Positions 1 to 13,702 of a DNA stretch of 64,000 nt are shown one piece after another. The notes beneath the pieces are model-generated. The model did not search any database. It was not told the origin of the DNA and saw nothing but the letters and a program-made list of their open reading frames with translations. Position numbers and translations under genes: made by a program. Source of the DNA: Anadara kagoshimensis (Eukaryota > Mollusca > Bivalvia > Arcoida > Arcidae); assembly GCA_021292105.1 (NCBI GenBank), contig CM037870.1, positions 10,536,486 through 10,600,485 of the forward strand, read 5' to 3'. Position 1 is the stretch's first letter. Every line of letters begins with the position of its first letter.

Positions 1-2155
1 AATGAAGTTAAAGATTTATAATTAACGATAATCATTGAAAGCATAACGCTGTACATCCTAGTGACGTCATCAAACGATGTTCCGTGCAAAACTATTACTA
101 CATATCTACTAACTCTTGAAGTTAAATTAAAAACCATGGTTCTTATTAACTTAAAAAGCAATAGAATCAATGTTCAAAGGACCCCGCATCCTTTATCATC
201 AACTAATAAACGTTTTTAATTCCACTGCACATTTTGGAAAACACTTATCTTGTAAAGGAACAATCAATCCGCCGGTAATTTTCTAGATGTTGATATTTTC
301 TCTTGATTTAATAGGTAATGTATGAAGAAAAAGTTTCTTTTGAAGGGGTAATTCTGCTGTACACTTTTTCATATCACAACTGCTGGAACCATACATGAAG
401 TATATATAGAATCCTCAACTGTTAGAATCCCTTTGATGTGAAACATTATCTAATACTAAGATATTTACTCGGTCAGCTGCCAAGCTTCATCTAAGCACGA
501 TATTCCTTTGATGTTCGAATGAAATGGGTCGTAGGTTACATATGCTTCTTTCAAGTGTTTTTGTAAAACTGTAAAGCATCTATATGATGGTATAACATCG
601 ATGATAGGGTGTGTGTATATATCTTGTGTGTATGCATTTATGTATCAAATCAAGTTTAAAACAAACATTCATATGTTGGGATTTTCTGTTGTATTGGAGG
701 CTTAAACACTCGCTCTATTCAGGTAAGGCAGATTTTTTCTTTGTTGCATTTGAAAACCAAACGTGGTAACTTTAAAATGATAATGTTTCTGGAAGGAAAT
801 TTAATTTACTATATAGCAATATTTAGGAACCAAAATTTAACCTTTCTAAAATTAGGATTATTCAAATGACATATTTTAAATGGTTAAAGTGAATTTTAAC
901 AATACAGAACGAGAACAGTAATTTGAATAATGAATTTAAAATGTGAATGTAATACGCTGCTATCTAAAACCACAAACCAGAACTTCTTTACTACAAAGGT
1001 TAAAACGATTATCAACATTGAATTAGGTCAGATACGTTAAAGGGGAGATAACTTTCCTTGTAAGATTTTAAATATCTGTTAAAATAATCAAAAACGTTTG
1101 TCTAAACAGCTTGTTATTCTTTTCGTAAAATTTACAACAAATAGTGCAATACTAGAAAGAATAGATTTCTTTAAAATGAAACACAATCATATGAAAAATC
1201 AAATTTTTAAAATTCTAAACTCATGTATAGATTATAGATTTATGATTAGGATTTAAAAAAAAATTATAAGTTTATGTTGAAAAAAAACCTTGTGAAATCT
1301 ACTAAACAATTCAGTCAGTATAATGCTTCTATATTTGCTAGGATATATTTCAAACATGTAAAATAACTACTTAAAATGTTGTTTATTTATTGTTTAATAC
1401 CGTTTTAAAACAGTTATGTAATACGTCAAATTGTGTAACAAATAAAATTGAATAACTATTTTGAAAATTGCAATAACTAAAACAACAATTGATAAAGTAA
1501 TCCTTGGCTACGGTTAACAAAGAACTACATTTGGGTTTCAAGTTGGCGTTGTAATTGTTATATATTTCTGATGTTAGGAAACGATCCATGTAGAAGAGAT
1601 AATGCACTAGACACAACATCGGCAGATGTACAGTGTGCTCATGCGCAGAATACACTCTGAATCTGAAAACACTGAGCCAGGCTGCAAAACTTTCAGATAC
1701 AAATGTAACCTGTATGATTTACATGTCAAAGGTCATGTGAATAATTTTTAACATTGCTAATGATGTCGATCAACAAAGAACCATAACTTTTATAATACAG
1801 AGTGAAATATAAATCTCATGTTCCATTAAAATAATTATTTTTATGTGACTTCAGAGTTCAGAGAACACTAGACAAATGTCAAATAAATGTGCTAATAAAA
1901 CAAAACATATAGACATCACAGGGCTAACATATACGAGAAATAACAACTAATAATTAACATGAAATCGTTTTTAAGCAGAGAAATATTTTGTTGAAAAATA
2001 TAGCATCATATCTACCATCATGTACTCATTTCACTCATTAAAATTCCCAATAAATGCTAAATGCTGATTTTATATAAATGCATTTTTTTCTGTAAATGAA
2101 TCATTTGCAATGTATATTGTTAAATACAAATAATAAGTATAAAAATTATATTTAC
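1..2155 (-). other. Wnt6: Wnt6 intron 2 (partial)
   Basis: Sequence downstream of exon 2 on the minus strand. Neither strand shows the expected next Wnt block (RETAF, then a C-G-C-rich stretch), so exon 3 lies beyond the window. The 90-aa frame at 1383-1655 shows no family resemblance. I recognise no repeat here. Confidence 0.7.
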
Positions 2156-2376
2156 CCCTTCTGAGAACTTTAACTAACGTTCGTTTTGCAGTAGTACAAT
2201 TCCACCGCCTTTGACTAAACTGATACTGACACTCTGCTAAAGCTAATTTTGCTCCATTTGCAACCTCTTCAACTATTTCAATCTCTTTCCGACAAATCTC
2301 GCGCTGTTTCCCCGCCAGTCGTCTGCTCTTTCTGCATATGCTATTTGGATCCATGACTAACGGACTGCCAACTGCC
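2156..2376 (-). CDS. Wnt6: Wnt6, coding exon 2 (N-terminal Wnt domain)
   Basis: Wnt6 is a secreted, lipid-modified signalling protein that binds Frizzled receptors. On the minus strand this 221-nt exon begins after a CTCAG acceptor in phase 2 and ends at a GTAAAT donor in phase 1. It encodes AVGSPLVMDPNSICRK, then CRKSRRLAGKQREIC, AECQYQF and RRWNCTT, and stops before the Gly/Asp that opens the next exon. AVGSPLVMDP followed by SICRK and RRLAGKQ is what I know from Wnt6 and not from other Wnt subfamilies. Both intron phases fit my memory of vertebrate Wnt6. The exon joins in frame to 17991-18064, restoring LWWAVGSPL. Later exons, with the palmitoleoylated Ser loop and the Cys-rich C-terminus, are not in the window. 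An ORF reading from 2393 starts inside the intron and is not the true start. Confidence 0.95.
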
Positions 2377-2950
2377 CTGAGTATTCCAAACATGTAAAGA
2401 GATACAAAAAAATCAGTACATAAAAGACGATGGTTTTACATTACAAAATTCGAAATAAGAAATTGAAATAATTTTTAAAACCTTTGCGATTCTATAATGT
2501 TAAGAATTCCATCTTGATCATCAATTAACATTTTGACTACGGTATATAGATACGCGTATACATATGTAACAATCTACAGTACAGTATGTTTAAGGTGCAA
2601 GGCAGTTATTCTTGTGATGGTTGCATTACTTCAATTTGTTCATACAAGATCTAAATGATTGTATTTATATCGTCAGCAGTTTGTAAAAACAAATATTCTA
2701 TTCTTTTCTAATAAAAAATATACCAATCTATAATGGAAACATAAGCAAAGTAAAAATTGACAAATTTTGTTTAGCCCGTAAATTTCCACCAGGGAAGTGA
2801 GTTCTAAAGCAAACTAAGACTGAACGTAACAATTATTAAATGACTTAGTATGATTTTACATTTTTTAGACCTATCAGTTTATTTTATTTATCAATTTTAT
2901 TTATTTGTTTAGTTAGTGCATTACATATGTGTTGCTGCAACTGCTTATAG

Positions 2951-3445
2951 TCAAAAACAAACATACTAATCCATTTCCGAATCACAATTCAGAAGCAAAG
3001 TAAAAACTTTGGAACTGACAAGTTAGGTTAGACACGTGAACTTCCACCAGGGAAGTGAGGCGGGGTGGTCCGGAAGGGTAAGCACCTCCTGTTTAGCTAG
3101 CTACATCCTCCACGTGTGTAATCAAAATTGTGTGAAAGGAACATGGAACTATGAGACGTCAAATATATCCAAGGCAATCCTGGACACAGAGACATCAAAC
3201 TTATCAACAATACTGTGATGACGGCCATAAAACTTTTTAAGGGCCTTGATAAGCCTAGGCTTGCAATATCCCTGAGTCAACAATTTATCTGCAAGCAGCC
3301 TACTTCGTTGTACAAAGTCCCCATAGTGGGAACAAGCTCTACCATAGCGTAATAATTGGGAAACAAATACACCATAAGCAGGAGAAGCAGGAATATTGCT
3401 GCATAAAAAAGGAAAGTTGACAATAGAAACATTGATTTCATAATA
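2951..3445 (-). mobile_element. Retroelement 3' end with RT C-terminus (left arm of head-to-head pair)
   Basis: The best-preserved coding copy. An uninterrupted minus-strand frame (about 3435-3149) reads IVNFPFLCSNIPASPAYGV, then SQLLRYGRACSHYGDF and FYGRHHSIVDKFDVS. I recognise this as the C-terminal part of a reverse transcriptase common in animal genomes (YIDD type; Penelope-like or related). The 3' UTR follows to 2951, ending TGGATTAGTATGTTTGTTTTT on the element strand, a tail seen in most copies. The 5' part, including the catalytic region, is missing. It abuts the oppositely oriented copy at 3510. Confidence 0.85.
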
Positions 3446-3509
3446 TATAGCGTATTTTCCCCCAACAAGAACTTTATTCAACGGAGCAAACAATAAATAT
3501 ATTGTATAA

Positions 3510-3788
3510 TTGATTCAGGAATATTGCAAGCCTAGGTTCTTAATAAACACTTTTATGGCGGTCATCACAATAATATTGTTGGCAGGTATGATGCCTCTGT
3601 ATCCAAACTGGATATATTTGACGTCCCATAGTTACATGTTCATTTTGTTTTCACACGTGACAGGTAGCTAGACACGATATAATTACCCTTCCTAAAGACC
3701 AGGCCCCCTTTCCTAGTGGAAATCTTATTTTACTTTTTTAAATTTTGGAATAATGATTTTAACATGGATCTGAATGTTTTTGTTTTAT
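3510..3788 (+). mobile_element. Retroelement 3' end (right arm of head-to-head pair)
   Basis: From CAGGAATATTGCAAGCCTAGG through the CCCATAGTTACATGTTC block to CATGGATCTGAATGTTTTTG. It is more diverged than its left partner, so the two arms are probably separate insertions or a rearranged old one. Confidence 0.75.
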
Positions 3789-3789
3789 T

Positions 3790-6700
3790 CATTCCTCAAT
3801 TTTATTTATCTAACGAGTTATTATGAAAAGACGTACAATAAATTTGAAATGCATTTTAATAACAGCAGACCTCCAACGAGACTATAAATCCTGGAATTAG
3901 CATAACCATTAAGAAAGCGAAAATGGAAAATTATTGTTTTGAACATTTAATTTATAAATTCAATTTCAAAACTATAAATTTAATATACACAGAACTGCAT
4001 GGGCTCATTGATATGAACGGAAATAAATTGTAACTAACTTGAAGATAAAATATGAATGAATAAATCCGATTTTTAACAACATTTAATAATTCTTCAAATC
4101 TTACTTAAATGTTTCCTGTCCGCTGTAATGAGATATTAGGATACCGTTTTTCAATAGAATTATATTTTAAAAATTGTTCTATTGTAAAGGTTCCATTCAG
4201 GGACACACTTTAAAATATAATTGTACGCACATTTGCATGGCGACATGTTGAGTTCATAGCATGTGGTTTGAATAAGTTGCAAAATATTTCAATTCATGGT
4301 GATATTATTGTTATTTTATGAGCAAGAAAAAGTATAGTACGGACCTGTCGAAAGTTTTGAAAACTAAGCTTACGAATCGGTAGCTTTTCTCGGCTTTTCG
4401 TTAACCATATCTTGTAAACTTTTCGGCTACTATTTCTATTTCTAAACAGCTGTTTTGGCGACAATAATTATTAATATAACGTTCACTCCAAAGCCATGGT
4501 TTGACCGGGTTTTGTTAGCTCAGTGTTAAACTGTCGACAGATCTGTACAATATTTTTTGATTGATTCTTAGGATGATTAAATTATCTTTACTTCCACGCT
4601 TATAACTAATATTCAAATACCTTTTTGTGACCGTCCCGACCTTTTCTTTGATTGACCATGCGTAGACTGTCACTTTAAGTGTTAATTTGTGGTTTATTTA
4701 CATCTCTTATCGTTTGTTCAATGACATAGACTTCAGGTTCATTTATTTATTTGATACTTAGTAGAATGCTTAACAACTTAGACCTAGACTATACGAGAAT
4801 GTAAAACAGACATTTGTCAACACGTAATAAGATCACGCTGAGTAGAGTAAATACATTGTCTTGGAAGTACTACCTCTCCTATATATGATCTTGTTGACTA
4901 GCTTTCTTTCAATAAAAAATAAATATATCCATTTTGGACATAAAAAACTTAAACCACTTTACTATACTATTTACCTTATGTACCACCCTTTGATTATTAT
5001 AGCGCTGAGTTGAAACACTGGCGTACCAATTTGTAACCTCAGCATTTCGATGTCAGTAAAGTTAGGTGGTCTGAATTTTCTAAAAGAGTGCTTGGGTCAT
5101 TTGATATTCGTTTATAATGTTAGCATATAAACATATATTTTTTCGGTTTTAATTGTTCTTTCTATGTTAATTTCTCGTTACTTAGTTTTAAATTTATAAG
5201 CTTTAAACTTGTTTTCTTAAAGGTTGTATGTAATATTTTCCAAAATGTGTTGTTTTTTAAAATAAATGTAATAACATCTTTGATTTCAAGCGAAGGATGA
5301 GGTTAGTTAAACAAGAGGTGAATACCTCTCTTCGGGATCATCCGACCTCACCTCCCAGGGGAATGTTATGTGTTTATATGATTTGCCTTTTTCCATTTTT
5401 TTTCCTTTTGTGATTGTGATTTGGACATTTACCGATATGTGTGTGACTTCAGTGTTTATAAACAAAAAACATCGAATATTTTCCAAAGATTCTAATTTAT
5501 ATAAACATATATTATATATAACTACAGATTTTCGTCGTTCTACTGTAAATATTTTAATTTTTAAAGTCTAGCACAAAATGGTCAAATTTGTTAAGGGATA
5601 TGTGTTACTAGTGTCGCCTATGAACATTTTGTATTTCCTAGGATTTTTACATACGGCTGGTTATTAAAATTTAATTATTAAAAACAAAACTTATTAAAAT
5701 TAACAATGTTCTACTCTTCATCAAATAAATAATAAATAAATAAATAAATAAATCAATAAATCAATAAATATAAATAACCTTTTTAATGTTACTACACAGA
5801 TTGAATTTCCCTAGTGTTTAATATTAAATATTATACAAACAGTTTTCTCATGTATATACGGGCCATTAATGTAAGTATGTATGTTTGGGTTATTTGTAAC
5901 ATATAATGTAACTTGTTTCTTTTCTTCAATTCAGTTTGACATGTGTTTTATTTGATATTAGCATTTGTCTCCTTTGATGTGATGCAAACTCTTAACGAGA
6001 AACACGTGTTCATACCGTACTAAACCGATACTAAATTACCATGTGTATTACAATTGGTTAACCCAATACAGTCAAATCAAATTTCCTCTTCTCTAATCAA
6101 ACGAAATAATCAGTATATCGTCTATGCATGTCACAAATGTAACATATTGAAGTTTTTATACGCATGTGAATGATTTGCTATTATCAGGTGGTAACATACG
6201 TTTATTTGAAAATTTTGTGTATGTTTTCTTTCACGTAAAATAACGTTTTATTCTCCAAAATCAAATCTGAATAACCCCAAAAACTTTCCATCTCCTGGTT
6301 TATTTGAGATGTTCATCCTGTTGGTTATTATATACAGCTGTAATTGTCATTGCATAGAAGTTTATTAAGTTTATTTAGAAGTAATCAACATATACTTGCG
6401 GTATATCGTCGAATATTCTACTTAGCAGAATCCACATATATGGATAAATCACGAAATGACTTTAAAACTGAGTAATCACCAAATAAAAACGATAAAAATG
6501 TGAACAACGAATACATCAGACAAATTTTATTGCTGAAGGTCACATGCGAAAGAAATTTTTATCAATAATGCATTTTGTAATTAGTTGAATATTTTTGTTA
6601 CAATATCATTTTAATCAGGGTCAAATATGTTGTATTCCATTCTGTTTCTTGGCTAGTTTTTTCATTAATTTGTATTTTACGTGTTCTTAGTAAGTTTGTT

Positions 6701-6860
6701 AATTGTTGCTAAGAATAAGTTTTTGCAGTTACTTTGCTGTACAATCCAATTAGCGGGATTGATTATAATTTATTGTAAATAAAACTATAGCTTCCACAAT
6801 CCATATATTTGTATTTGAATTATCTATTTACTTCTAAACAACTTTTGAAGAATCAACTAC
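3790..6860. other. Intron sequence without recognised content
   Basis: Within Wnt6 intron 1. Apart from the AAAT repeat I see no exon, known repeat or strong motif. Confidence 0.5.
5723..5780. repeat. AAAT microsatellite
   Basis: Imperfect (AAAT/AATC)n run. Confidence 0.9.
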
Positions 6861-6867
6861 AAATATA

Positions 6868-7020
6868 CCGATCCATTTTCAAAAACCAATCCAACAAATG
6901 TGAATAGTTAAAAGCTAAATTTAGTAAAACACGGGCCCTTCTACCAAGAAAGAGAGACAGGGTGCGCCTAAAGTGTAAGCACCTCTTGGCTAGCTAGTTA
7001 GGGCAATCACGTGCACAAAA
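6868..7020 (-). mobile_element. Retroelement 3' UTR fragment
   Basis: Diverged match containing GTAAGCACCTCTTGGCTAGC and the AAACACGGGCCCTTCTACCA block. Confidence 0.55.
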
Positions 7021-7654
7021 CACCCTTTTACCAAAACAAAATGATAGTCACCCATGCACCTTAAACTGCTGCATATTACAGCAGCATCGTGCTGCAGACA
7101 ATTGCACTGAATGCACTATTTAGTCTGTATCTTGTGAGAGCTATAAATGTTTCAACAACGCATACTTCCCTTTAGTTTCCATAAACATTATGCTGCTGTT
7201 TATTTGTTTCTATTACATTTAACGTTTTCTCTTTTTAATCTTGGGAAAACGACAGCTTCTTTGAGTTATAGTGAAATACCGATGGGAAGCTTTCAAATTC
7301 TTTTACTGTTATGCAAAAGTTGTTCCAATTTGTAATAATAATAATAATGACTTTTTTGAATTTTTAATAAAATCGCTATCTATGCAAGTAAAAATTGTTG
7401 GCTCACGTTGGTAAAATAGTGTTTGCATTTCTTTTAAATATGTGCATTTTTGGATGCTTGTTAAAAGGGGGTATATAGACCATTCGAGTTACTATAACCA
7501 CACAACTGGACATTAACTCCTGTCTGAAGCAAGATGCATTTTCTCTGAACCAGTGATTCACATATGTTTTTGTCTTTCTATGTCATGGTTTACTATTATT
7601 TTAATTAATAGTATTTCTAAGTGTTTTGTTATGTTTTGTGGTGTTCGCAAAAGC

Positions 7655-7765
7655 CAAGTTACATGTGGCGTGTGTAACTAGCTAAACAGGAGGTGCTTAC
7701 CTTTCCTGACCACTTTGCTTCTGGACTGTGTTTTGGACATGGATTACTATGTTTGATTTTGATTT
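7655..7765 (+). mobile_element. Retroelement 3' UTR fragment
   Basis: AACTAGCTAAACAGGAGGTGCTTACC, then TTTGCTTCTGGACTGTG and ACATGGATTACTATGTTTG. The 3' ends of this copy and of 6868-7020 point outward across about 630 bp. Confidence 0.65.
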
Positions 7766-8618
7766 TGATTACAACTATTATCATTTAGCATTCCTCTAAA
7801 GGGTATTATTGTGTTTATTTAATTTTCAATTTCAAAATGTTACTTTTCCTTTTGAATTTTGATTTGGATATGGAGACGCATGTTTCTTTTCAGTTCGAAT
7901 ATTTCAGGTAAATTTAGTTATATAATAAATGTTATGAATAATTGTGAAGTAAAGTTATTATTTATTTTCTTTTTTAATTGTAAAATTTAAATATTGAACA
8001 TCGAACAAATTGAATTTTTTAAACTGCTTGTAACAAATAAGATTTATTACAGAATTTCCAAAACATGAACTTGATAACAGCAGATTTATCCAAGGTAACA
8101 TAACAGGAAATTCATATAACCAATGGGAATCACATATTAACACAACTAATTATAAAAATTTCGTTTATAAATATGCAGGGTCAATTTGACTTAGTTTGTT
8201 TAAATATTGAAATATGCTCGATTACAAGATCTTTCGACTTTTTTGTCCAGAACATTTCCTTTTTAAAAGCCTTTATGCTTTAACTTCTACCTAAAATATA
8301 AGACTTTATAAGATTTAAGCTGGTAAAAACAAATCACCCTAGCAATTTTCTTATTCAAAATGATTTATTCAAAACAATAATAAGCTATATTTCAAAAACC
8401 AACATTTACGCCCTCAACAAAACTAAAATGAAGGAACAAAACAAAATAATCACATATTAAAACATACTTTATATAAAAAGTAAAATATTTAGCATGAGAA
8501 AGAACTCCAGTTGTTTTTGTTTATAATATTGTAAACTTTTCTCAAACTACGAAGTATTAAAACGTTATATAAAGGTGAAGCTAGAAAAAGAAATAGGTAC
8601 AATATGGAGTATGAAAAA

Positions 8619-8885
8619 CATGGAATCATCAGACGTCAAATAAACTCAGGATAATTTTGAATACAGAGACAATTTACGTATGAACACTATTTTAATGATG
8701 CCCATAAAATATTTGAAGTCCTTGATAAGCCTTAGCGGATTGCAATGTCATTGCAACAACAATTTGTTTGTAAGCAGTCTGTTGCGTTGTATAAAGGTCA
8801 CGTAATGGGAACACGCTTTTCGTAAAGTATTAATTATGAAATGAATACATCATAACTGAGAAAAAAGTACAAATATAAAGAAGAA
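8619..8885 (-). mobile_element. Retroelement RT C-terminal fragment, 3' tail missing
   Basis: Matches the coding end (AGACGTCAAATAAACTCAGG, CTTGATAAGCCTTAGCGG, GTAAGCAGTCTGTTGCGTTG), but the 3' UTR is absent, unlike the usual 5' truncation. Confidence 0.6.
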
Positions 8886-9963
8886 GAAAATGAGGGATCA
8901 GTTGTAGTTTCTCTAGTTTGAATGACCATGTCTGTCATTATTTGACATTGTTTCGATAAGTTTTTATGGACCACTGGACATAAAGTTAATGACATAATAG
9001 TGGCACTGACATAATACTTATTTACACATTTACTTCATTGACCATCCAAAATTAATTAAAAATTATGTAAAATAAGTATAATAGGGGGTGCAAATTTTCG
9101 TTTGTACATTTACTTTTATTGATTGGTTGTTTCCCCACTAAATCTTAAACTCTGGCTTGCATTGGCTAATGTCACTTGCATATTTTAGTTATGTTTTTTT
9201 TAAATTAATTGAACTAAAATTGCAACCTTGATTTACAACCTTTATTAACACGTGCATATTTAAATTGAATGTACATTGAACTAAAAATCTAACAAAATTG
9301 ACACCACTTAAAAAGCCTGAAATAGTCAAAGTTTTTGATTTTGGAATACTTAATCTCTATTTTTAAGATCATTGTCTACTTGTATTATTCATCATAATGA
9401 ACTCATTTAATATTGATCTTCTTTACTTAAAATGATCAATAGTTACATAGGTAAATTATAACGATGTGGCTAGACATAGAGATATCAGGACAAAAGGTTA
9501 AACAGGTGCTAAGAAACCAAGTAGTTTAAAACTTCTCAGTAATCTACCAGTGATTAAAGTACATGAAGCAGTGTTATATGACGTAAATCAATCCAAACTC
9601 TACCTCTCCATTGATTAGTCTGATTATATATAATGATTATATACAAATAAAAACGTGTCAGTATTCATATAAGATGATGTCTTTATTAATATGCTAATAG
9701 ATGGTTTTGTAATAAAAGCTGGCATTATTTCACAGTCGCCATTTTCAGATATAAATCATTTCTGATAGCCAGATTGTAAATATTTATTCTTACCAAAAGA
9801 AATGTCACCGAAAACCAAAAGCCAAAATGCACAAACGTAGAAAACTTTAAATTGTGGGTTCCTTCAAACCAGCAAATGCATTAAACTAGATACATCTTTT
9901 CTTTTACACATCTAACCCCAATTCCGTTTAAAAGAACGTCGAAATGCAAAAAAAACAACAAAA

Positions 9964-10055
9964 AAACCCAAACAAATCCATGTCCAAAGCAAAGTATAAA
10001 CTTTTAAGCTCGCAATTTAGGTTTCACACATGAACAATCACCAAGGAACGGTGTA
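9964..10055 (-). mobile_element. Retroelement tail fragment
   Basis: AAATCCATGTCCAAAGCAAAG and CACACATGAACAATCACCAAGG; short and diverged. Confidence 0.45.
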
Positions 10056-10454
10056 AATATCTAGTGCTGAAACAAGGGTTTTGTTTTGTCAAGCACCATA
10101 TGGACTTAAAACAACATAAACTGAAGATAGTATTAACAAATATTCTAGAGACTTATAAAGACAACGCTGTCGTGCTTAAGTTCTTCATTTTGTGCAGTCG
10201 TATAAAGCAAAATGTATGCAGAACTTTGTTGAATCTTAAGTGAGGTATGCCAAATTATTCAAGAGCGTATAAAGGCATATAGATGACGTTCTATCTAACA
10301 AAAAATCCCTAAATCTGTAGATTAAGTGAAAGTCATCTATACCTGGGGGCTTGAAAAAACATATACAACAGAGTTTTCAAGTTTTGTTTCATATTTGGAT
10401 TTAAACCTCAATTATGACAACCACGATGTTTTTATTGTCAGCTTTTTCTTTGTA

Positions 10455-10672
10455 ATGCAGCAATATACCTGCTATACACTGTTGTATTTATCTAAGTTAA
10501 TAAGCTATGTTAGAGTTTTTTCCCTTGCGAGAACCTTCCACCACGGAGCAAGATGCTTGCAAAAACATTGTTGAGTTATAACAAACCTAGGCTTATGAAG
10601 ACCCTCAAAAGTTCTATGGTCATCATCACAATATTATTGATAAGTATGATATTTCTGTAGAAAAAGTCCTGG
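10455..10672 (+). mobile_element. Retroelement RT C-terminal fragment
   Basis: GCAGCAATATACCTGC to TAAGTATGATATTTCTG, with AACCTAGGCTTATGAAGACC. The reading frame is broken several times. Confidence 0.55.
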
Positions 10673-10710
10673 GTATCGTCCACATTGCTTAACTCCAAAT
10701 TCTTTTCATT

Positions 10711-10822
10711 CTAAAATCCATTGCTAAATTTATTTAAACACGTAAACGTCTACCATGGAATTCAAATGAGGCCGGGTGCTCTGGTAAGCACCTCCTGTAA
10801 CGATAGCTACACCCGCCATAAA
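10711..10822 (-). mobile_element. Retroelement 3' UTR fragment
   Basis: GAGGCCGGGTGCTCTGGTAAGCACCTCCTG and GATAGCTACACCCGCCAT. It lies 40 bp from the opposite-strand copy at 10455. Confidence 0.6.
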
Positions 10823-10949
10823 ATTAAAGGTCAAAACTGAGAATAAACAAAGCATGTAACTGTTGGACATCAATTTTTACCAGGATATTTTAGTTTCAAA
10901 AACATCATCATAATTATTTTTAAACGTTCTTTAATTTTTTAGCTTTCGT

Positions 10950-11110
10950 TGTCCGTTACAGAAAAAATTCTTCACTAGTAGTGCTTTTACAAAAATTGTA
11001 GAAATCCAAATGTTTTAAGATGTTGTTGAAATGAGAAAAATAAAATAGCCAAAATCTATTTTACCAAATCTACGAACAATGATACTTTGAAAGATTAAGT
11101 ATATCCTATT
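10950..11110 (-). repeat. Highly diverged hammerhead repeat unit
   Basis: Contains CACTAGTAGTGCTTTTACAAAAATTGTAGAAA and later TATTTTACCAAATCTACGAACAATGATACTTTG, the family layout in diverged form. The core is destroyed (CUAGUGA). Confidence 0.4.
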
Positions 11111-11513
11111 CATTTGAAAAATTTTAAAATTTGAGAAGCTGATTATTTTGATTATAATATTATGATGACAGCTATTATTATTATTTTATAATTGTAACAC
11201 CTTATAATTTTTAAATCGGTAAATTTGTGTTAAATCTATCTAAACGCTAATGACGATGACACACGCCGTGATATTTAACTACACAGGTTGTTAAGTAAGT
11301 GGCACCCCTCACATTTACTTCAACAACACTTCTTGACATCATTCTATTCTCTCCGAAGCAAGGATTAAATTCAAGTGTATACTTTATATTGCTTTATTAT
11401 TTCTTTCATTTTGCCTACAATATGTCTTATTTTTTTTACATCTTCTCGGTTTGTCTTAAGCTTTAGCTAATATAGGTACATCAAATTATTTACTCTCTAA
11501 GGAACAACACTGG

Positions 11514-11549
11514 ACACACACACACACACACACACATACACACACACAT
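11514..11549. repeat. CA microsatellite
   Basis: (CA)n, about 18 units with one interruption. Confidence 0.95.
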
Positions 11550-12980
11550 ATCTCACACAAGCGCGCGTAACAAAATGTGTTCAATCATCAAAATGGTTCG
11601 AAATGATAGTTTTTAATAACGTTGTTGTTACAAACGAAATATAGCCACTAATTGTTTATTATTGGTTCAAAATCACTAGGTATGTAATCTGTAACTTTGT
11701 CACATCGAAATAAAATCAAGTTAAAACACATACCTTTTCTCTCAGTACTCTATAGGATATTGTCATTATTGTACATATATTCACTTTGTTAAATGTAACT
11801 TGTCTACTATGTTTATAATATCCACTTGTAAATAAATGTAAATATATGTTTGATTTACTCACAGATTTTGTGAAGGTATCGCCTTTTACAAAAGAAATGA
11901 GTGAAAAGTAAAAAAAAACTATAAAAAGATACTCTATTCAATTACATATTATACCAGTTTTATATTTAAAGTTATAGATGAAAAGGGCACCTATGTGAAT
12001 GTATATGATAAGTTACAAACAATGTCAAATAAAATAATAAATTATCAGATTATATGAGTATGTTAAGTTTTGTCTTCAATCATAAAAAAGCTGCAGCTTA
12101 TATACATAATCTTCACAAAGAACAGACAAGATGAACAACTAGACAAATGCTAAAACTAATGTATATGTTAACATTCTAGAACAATAATTATTACAAATTT
12201 TAATTGGATTACAAGCATATTATTACTATTCATATAACTTATAGATATTATTTATATTAAGTTTTATAACTCATTTAATATTATTTAAATTAACCTGTAG
12301 ATTTTATTTTCATTCACGATTCTGTTTTTCGTCAATCAGCTTTTATTTCATTTTGTATTAAACTTGCATATGTGGTTATTTGAATATCCGTCGAGGTGAT
12401 AAATATGCAGCCTATCCGTAACCATCTTCAACGCCACATTAAATAGCTCCAATCACACTTACACTAACCTCCAGCTAAAAGTCCTTACAATTACAATATT
12501 TACATAAACATCTTATGCATCAGTAATATACATATCAGACATTCATTTTTAAAGCGTTATCAGTCATACAATTTAGAATGCTTTGAGGTATTTCATAAAA
12601 TATTTTAACAAATTTTTATATAACTAGTAAATAACTGAAAACGAAACTCCTCCTTAACTGCAAGAATATCCAAGATTGTGATTAATCATGTTTCTAGAGA
12701 ATTTAGGCAAATTATGTCCATTGATTTTGTCTTTTTTATATCATTATAATTGCAATAGACTGACATCAAAATAATTTGTTCAGTCTCAAACTTTTTCTTT
12801 CTTTTGATTATTATTAATATGTTATTATGCATCTCAATCCAGGATAAATAAAAAACAAACATACTAATATACCTTTTGTCAATCTTTGATTAATGATGAA
12901 TGGACTATAAAAGTGTCTGCTAAACAACATGTATTCAATCAAAAACTACCATCACCCAAAGTAATTCCATTATTAGCCCT

Positions 12981-13178
12981 GAAGTCCCAAAAGTTTCATG
13001 TTCCTTTAACTCAATTTTTTAAACACGTGGCAGATATAGCAAGCTAAACAATAGGTGCGTCCCCGAGTACCCGGCCTCAATTCACTGTTAGAAGTCCAAG
13101 TGTTTAACCTAACTTTTCAGTTTCAATGTTTTTACTTTGTTTTTGGATTTTGATTTGGACATGGATTAGTATTTTTGG
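12981..13178 (+). mobile_element. Retroelement 3' UTR copy
   Basis: CATGTTCCTTTAACTCAA, GTACCCGGCCTCAATTC, then TTTTTACTTTG and the ACATGGATTAGTATTTTTGG tail. Confidence 0.7.
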
Positions 13179-13702
13179 TTTTTTTTTTTATTAGTCCCGT
13201 ATAAAATGTACATTTACCGATTTTAAATTATATACAATTAGGAATCTTGAAAAGGTACAGGTTTGATATGTTAATTTTTACCTCTAAAAAGGAGAAAAAA
13301 AAGTAATATAACTTGACAAGTCCTATGTTAAGGTTAGACTAGTTAGTAGACATTTTATTCTTTCCATTTGAAGACGGAAATATATGTCTCTCCTTAAGTG
13401 ACACATATATAAGGATTATGGGAATTTAGTTTTTTTTTCTTAAATGTTTAGATTTTGAATAATCCGAACGAAAGTTCTATAATTATTTGTAATTTTTCAC
13501 CTAGAATCCAGTCACAATCCAGTATTACATCATCACCTTGCTAGCCCAGAGTTAAGATATCAAGTTCTTTACATCTTTTCGAGTATTAATTTTTTTTAAA
13601 AAAAGAAGCTTGATGGCTCTAACTAATCATTTTAGACAAACGCTTACTATACTTTTTCTCTATCTACTAATAGGGAATGACTTAATATATCAAACATTAA
13701 TT

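Noticed and set aside
2377..2393. ATG at 2393 as the Wnt6 start (MFGILR...)
   Set aside because: It lies within intron 1, including the acceptor. The exon at 17991 supplies the true start and the split Trp.
3036..3218. 60-codon plus-strand frame, conserved in length with 23231-23413 on the minus strand
   Set aside because: Both are the antisense reading of the same retroelement 3' end. Similarity reflects shared ancestry of the copies; the RT is on the other strand.
4514..4540. TTAGCTCAGTGTTAAACTG resembling a tRNA D-arm
   Set aside because: No T-arm, anticodon stem or acceptor stem can be formed around it.
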